Of a DNA stretch of 64,000 bases, positions 59,739-64,000 are shown one piece after another (within the stretch, counting starts at the first letter, position 1; each line of letters starts with the position of its first letter). This stretch comes from Hydractinia symbiolongicarpus. Its lineage: Eukaryota; Cnidaria; Hydrozoa; Anthoathecata; Hydractiniidae. The stretch is taken from NCBI RefSeq assembly GCF_029227915.1, contig NC_079886.1, forward strand, positions 21,490,501 to 21,554,500, read 5' to 3'. The notes beneath the pieces are model-generated. The model was given only the letters and a program-made list of their open reading frames with translations, ran no database searches and was not told where the DNA came from. The position numbers were made by a program, and so were the translations under genes.

Positions 59739-62700
59739 GTATGTATAGCTATAGCCATAACATTTGGATAAGTTAGCTATAGGCATGAGAAGTTCTTAGT
59801 CTTGGCAGCAATTTACAAATCATTCACTTAAAACTTGAACACAATCACTTCTAATTTTTCAAATTAGTTAAGAAAACATAGGTAATAGATAGGGATATAG
59901 ATAGATGTGCATTTTTACATGGCTAGCCTGACAAATATTGGGGAATATACCCTGTATATTATTTCTAGGAGGGGCCATGGCGTTAGATCGGGAGTCCTAG
60001 AGTATTTAATGCTCATTTTAAACTACACAGACCCAATATATGGAATCACAGTCCTGATATTTACTTGCGCACGCATCTAAGTGATTACGTATTGCCTGGT
60101 GCGCGCACAGAAATGGGGGTAAAAATGTAAACAAACTAAGCAGAAAAGTTACCTCCATTTTTGCGCGCGCAAGAAAAACACGGCACTATGATTAAGTGTA
60201 TTAGGGTCCTTGCTATGCCAGACAACTCCCTGCAACATTCAACGGCCCACACAATGTGCCATTTTCCTTATTTCCTTCACATGGCTGGAGTTAACCAGGG
60301 CTATGGTAACATTCACTTGTCCCATATTGAATCTCTATCAAGAAGAATTTATAATGCTACCCTTCTTTTGCAAAAAAAGAAGCACAAGGAAAAACTCTGC
60401 ATAACGTGAAAAAATTTGTTCGTCGCCAGGCTGTTCTGCCTGGATTATGAATGCTGCCTAGATTATGTACGGCAGCTTGCATCGTTTATAAACGGGGCAG
60501 AAAATACATAATCAGGGCAACATAATCAGGACAGGTTAACTTTCAATGACAGTTTAAATATATTATTTGGCACTTATAAAATGAGCATAATCAGTGCAGG
60601 CTGGCATATTTTTTAGCACTTATGTCGAAATGAAACATATTATTTGGCACATAAAGAACCAACATAATCGGGCAGGCCGGCTTTTGTTTTTATATTATTT
60701 CTCACTTATGGAACGAACATAATCGGGACATGCCGGCTTACGTGCAACACTTTTACGTTATTCTTCACTTATAGAACGGACATTATCAGCTTTTATATCA
60801 TTTGTGGCAAGCAAATAGCCCTGGTGGCAAAGTTCTTGTTGTTCTCAAATGAACCAAAATTTCCTGAAAACTAAATTTTAAATTTACAATTTACGTCTAA
60901 ACTTTTTTTCGCCATGCCTAGTTTTCAATGGTGTTTTAACCTGCTAGGAAAAATTACATCAAGGCTTTTTTGCTTTCGCCATGCCTAGTTTTCAATGGTT
61001 TTTTATCATGCAGAGAAATCTATCATTCTGGGACAATAATTTGTCAATGTTTCATTCACAGAAGTTTGAAGAAAATGCCAATCGCAGCCTGACTGGCCAG
61101 CCATTATATCAGTGTTCATAATCCGGTCACCACGACATAATCAGGTCAAAAAACATAATCTGGCCATGTGTACATAATCCGGCCATCCTGTTTATAAACA
61201 GGCTGTTTTCGCAATTTGGGCAGAACAAGGCCAAGGTTTTTTTTATTAATGTGTTTTGCACGAGTCCTGTTAAGAAGACAATATTTTGGCTTTTTTATTT
61301 TTAAATACTAGTTTTCCTACATATCAATTCGTAAATCCTTGTCCAGCTGTTCTCATTAAGTAATGAAATTTACTTGCACAAAGGTTATTAAGTTGATTAT
61401 AGGTTCGCTTATAATACCCCCACTTTTTAAATTGACTCATAGGCAAGAAGTGAGCATAATAATAATACAAATTTTTATTAGATTGTCAGAATTTATGTTT
61501 AGTTATTAAATATTATAGAAGGAGAAACTTTTGTTGTTTGAAGAAATGCATTTTTTTTTAAAACTAGAAAGAATTAGTTTTTATCATGAAACAGGCATTT
61601 GAAAGACAGTAAATGTGAGTTCCATAAATTAATGTGATTTTGTTTAAATCAATGATAAACATTAAATTTTATAATTTCATGATTGTCACGCAAAAACCTC
61701 GTTCTTCACAGAATGTAATTCGTAATGTGCAAGATTTTCTCATATAAAGCAATGACTATCACTATCACATAAACAAAATAATAGAAATTTACGTGTTGTT
61801 TTTATTAAGACTGTAATCATAAATTTACATCAAAAAATCCTTTTAATTTTTCAATTAGTGAATTTTAAGTTTTAAAAGTGGTTTAAAAAGGGTAAAGTAT
61901 ATATATATATACTATAGTATAGTAAGTGTCAATGAGTAAACGATTGAATAGTTTTAAATGTCACCTGCCAGTATTAGTAAAAAAGTGTGATGTCATGTTA
62001 GTATATGACACACGTTTTCTAATTTTTTTTCATTATATAATGCGTTAAGTTTAAAAATTCTCATCAAAACATGATAAATTTTTAAATTAAAGTGTTAGTG
62101 CAAAATGAAAAACAAAAAGTGTGTGACTGTTTTTCTAAAAAATACTAGTGCCATGTTAATGAGCTGAAGCCTTAAAAGTCCAAGCCATTTTAATAGGAGT
62201 AGGGATTCAATTTAGAAGGTTGGGTATAAATTGATCAACATTTTCATTTGTTTTTTTTAATTGCTAGTTTAATATAATGAGAAGCATATTGATATATCGT
62301 CAAATTGTTGTATTTATGTATGTTCTTCCTTCTGCGCACTGGCATTGTTTTCATTTTAAATTCAAGAAAAAATAAACAATAAAATATGATTATTACAATT
62401 ATTTTTGTATGTTAAAATATTACCACAAAGTGGAGATTTTTGTGTAAACTTTATGTTTGATAGAGAAGGTCACATTTCCCACTGAAACGTCAAACAATTG
62501 TTGAATAAAAGGAATGACCTAATATTAAAATACTGCCTATTAGAACATATTTCTTTTAAATAAATAGAAAGAAACGATTAGTAATTGGGGATTTCTATAA
62601 AGAATTGTAACAACAATAAGGTTTTGTTCTTAAATTGTGGTTGTATGCCTAAAAATAGAACTTTTAGTTGCATTAGTTGTTTTGTTTTTTCAAAATAGCC

Positions 62701-64000
62701 AAAAGTTATATCACTCTATTTATGTTTAAACACTCTTTTTCTGTTTATACAAAGTCAGATACCATAACCTCTTACATAACATTAACAACAATGTGTTGTT
62801 TATATATCAAATAAAAATCTAAGAGGGTAAAAGGGTAAATCAACAATAATCAAAATCAATTTTAAAATTCTATGAATTTGAAAGTGATACTGTATTTCTT
62901 TAAGACGTTGCAGAAATGTTTTGGCTCACTTGAAGAGAGCATACATTATTTTATTTTAAGAATTTAATTCGTAAGTAAGAATTTTTATGTGTAACTTGCA
63001 AATTGAAAAAAAATGCTAAATGCAAATTCACAATAATTTAACCCTGCTCGCTCTAAACATGAAATTTGAAATTTAACTAAAACCGAAAATATATTACTGT
63101 TACAATCCCTGAAATAAATCAGTTCAAAAAATATTCTACAAGAAATCAAAGTTTTATGGATTGAAAAGAATTAATCTACTTTAAAATGTAATGTTTAATT
63201 TTGAGAATTGTTAGTAAACCACTATTTGACTTTTTGTAACAAGACCCTGAGAAATATCTTTTTCAAAATTATGTACAAAAACATTTTATATTTGTCAGGG
63301 AACATTTGTTTATGCTTTTCTGAACAGCAAGGTGAAATATACAACACTTTACATGATCTTTAATCATGCTGAATATATGTACAATCATTTACTGCATTAT
63401 ATATTACTTAAAAGAAAAAAAGATTTGTTTAGTAGTATAGTTTAGTAGTACTTCCTAAGTTAAAAATAAAAATTTGACGAAGAGGTTAAGGTAGATATTG
63501 CAACACACATTTGAGCCTTAAAGGCTTGTTTCTCAGATTTATAGATTCTTACACATTAAATCTTAATTTGAACCTGAATTTAAGCATGTACGTAAGTCGT
63601 TAGAAAAGCCTTAACTGTTATGTTTCTTTTTTCTTTGTGAAAAGCTAGTTGTTTATTGATATCAACACAAAGAAAATTAAAGAGAATATTCTAAAGAGAA
63701 TGGCAGCTGTTTTTGTCTAAGTTTGAACTTATATTCATATGTCTAAACTTTCATTTCCTCTTTTCTTTCTTCCTTTTCACTCTCTTTATTTTGTTGTCTT
63801 TCTTATTAAGACTATTTTGTAGCAGATGTTATAATATTCCAGCTGCAAATTTGTTGTGCAAATTTTATATTTCTCAGAAGAATTTTCCTGTAGATATATA
63901 CATAGGATAGAAATTAATAAGTTGTAGCATAGGTATATAAAAATATTTGGGGAGTAATTCTTAGGAAACAAGAAATTTTTTACTTCCTTTAATAAGGACA
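59739..64000 (+). other. Probable first intron of the E-Syt-like gene
   Basis: AT-rich sequence with no exon I can recognise on either strand; short ORFs (for example 60161-60409 and 63713-63910) have no domain or splice support. It contains a cluster of CATAATC motifs at about 60428-61210. From 61230 to the end I see nothing beyond A/T runs and a short TA tract near 61900. Confidence 0.45.
60428..61210. repeat. Degenerate repeat region with CATAATC(A/C)GG motifs
   Basis: CATAATC occurs at 60507, 60521, 60586, 60663, 60718, 61117, 61136, 61154 and 61173, usually followed by GG-type sequence. Its reverse complement GATTATG is at 60443 and 60461. The ends are roughly inverted (GTTCTGCC near the start, GGCAGAAC just past the end). 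A direct repeat TCGCCATGCCTAGTTTTCAA lies at 60909 and 60976. It may be a decayed DNA transposon or satellite-like element. Confidence 0.5.

Noticed and set aside
60161-60409. 82-codon plus-strand ORF
   Set aside because: No recognisable domain and no splice context compatible with the E-Syt exon (phase 0). The codon content looks random.

Overview
The window looks like animal nuclear DNA, most likely from a cnidarian (possibly a hydrozoan). It is AT-rich and has spliced genes built from extracellular modules (F5/8 type C/discoidin, LDL-receptor class A, TIL) joined by phase-1 introns. The last exon of each gene encodes a C-x3-C-x3-C-x4-C-x3-CC motif very close to the minicollagen cysteine-rich domain of cnidarian stinging capsules. 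It also holds a Penelope-like retroelement with hammerhead ribozymes, a tRNA-derived SINE and small MITE-like palindromes. The species cannot be fixed from sequence alone.

About 57 kb is one tandem gene cluster, all on the minus strand. I call its members G0 to G5 from left to right. Each starts with one exon encoding a signal peptide plus a roughly 130-residue domain that I compare, as inference, with the YbaY fold. Apart from G0, which runs off the window, each ends with a Thr/Pro-rich exon carrying the Cys-rich tail. G5 (55829-57008) is minimal: head exon plus tail exon. G4 (44311-53749) is a full mosaic: head, Ser/Thr-rich stretch, LDLa x2, TIL/VWC-like, LDLa, F5/8C, TIL-like, tail. G1 (5329-19248) has four near-identical 341-residue modules [linker + F5/8C], from an exact 2858-bp genomic tandem repeat. 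G2 (21874-30147) and G3 (32291-42086) have two modules each and carry stop codons. G3 alone keeps the LDLa exons that were deleted from the other units. G0 (1-3083) runs off the left edge with a Pro/Gln-rich exon that seems to have donated the linker of G1-G3.

Layout: 1-1762 G0 linker exon and flank; 1763-6619 block 1 (G0 head, 30-bp minisatellite, G1 tail, TIL exon); 6620-18044 four 2858-bp units; 18045-23190 block 2 (G1 head, SINE insertion, G2 tail); 23191-28867 two units; 28868-33581 block 3 (G2 head, G3 tail); 33582-40812 two units, one with LDLa exons; 40813-45600 block 4 (G3 head, G4 tail); 45601-48136 G4 F5/8C and mosaic exons; 48170-53191 (TA)n tracts around a 4.4-kb perfect Penelope palindrome inside G4 intron 1; 53305-53749 G4 head; 55829-57008 G5. 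On the plus strand, 59469-59738 is the first exon of an extended-synaptotagmin-like gene, followed by more than 4 kb of AT-rich sequence that is probably its first intron.

All cluster exon junctions proposed here agree in phase, except in the damaged LDLa unit of G3. The joins come from splice-site and phase reasoning, not from transcripts. The cluster looks like a recently and repeatedly amplified family of secreted, disulfide-rich mosaic proteins, possibly stinging-cell or matrix components.
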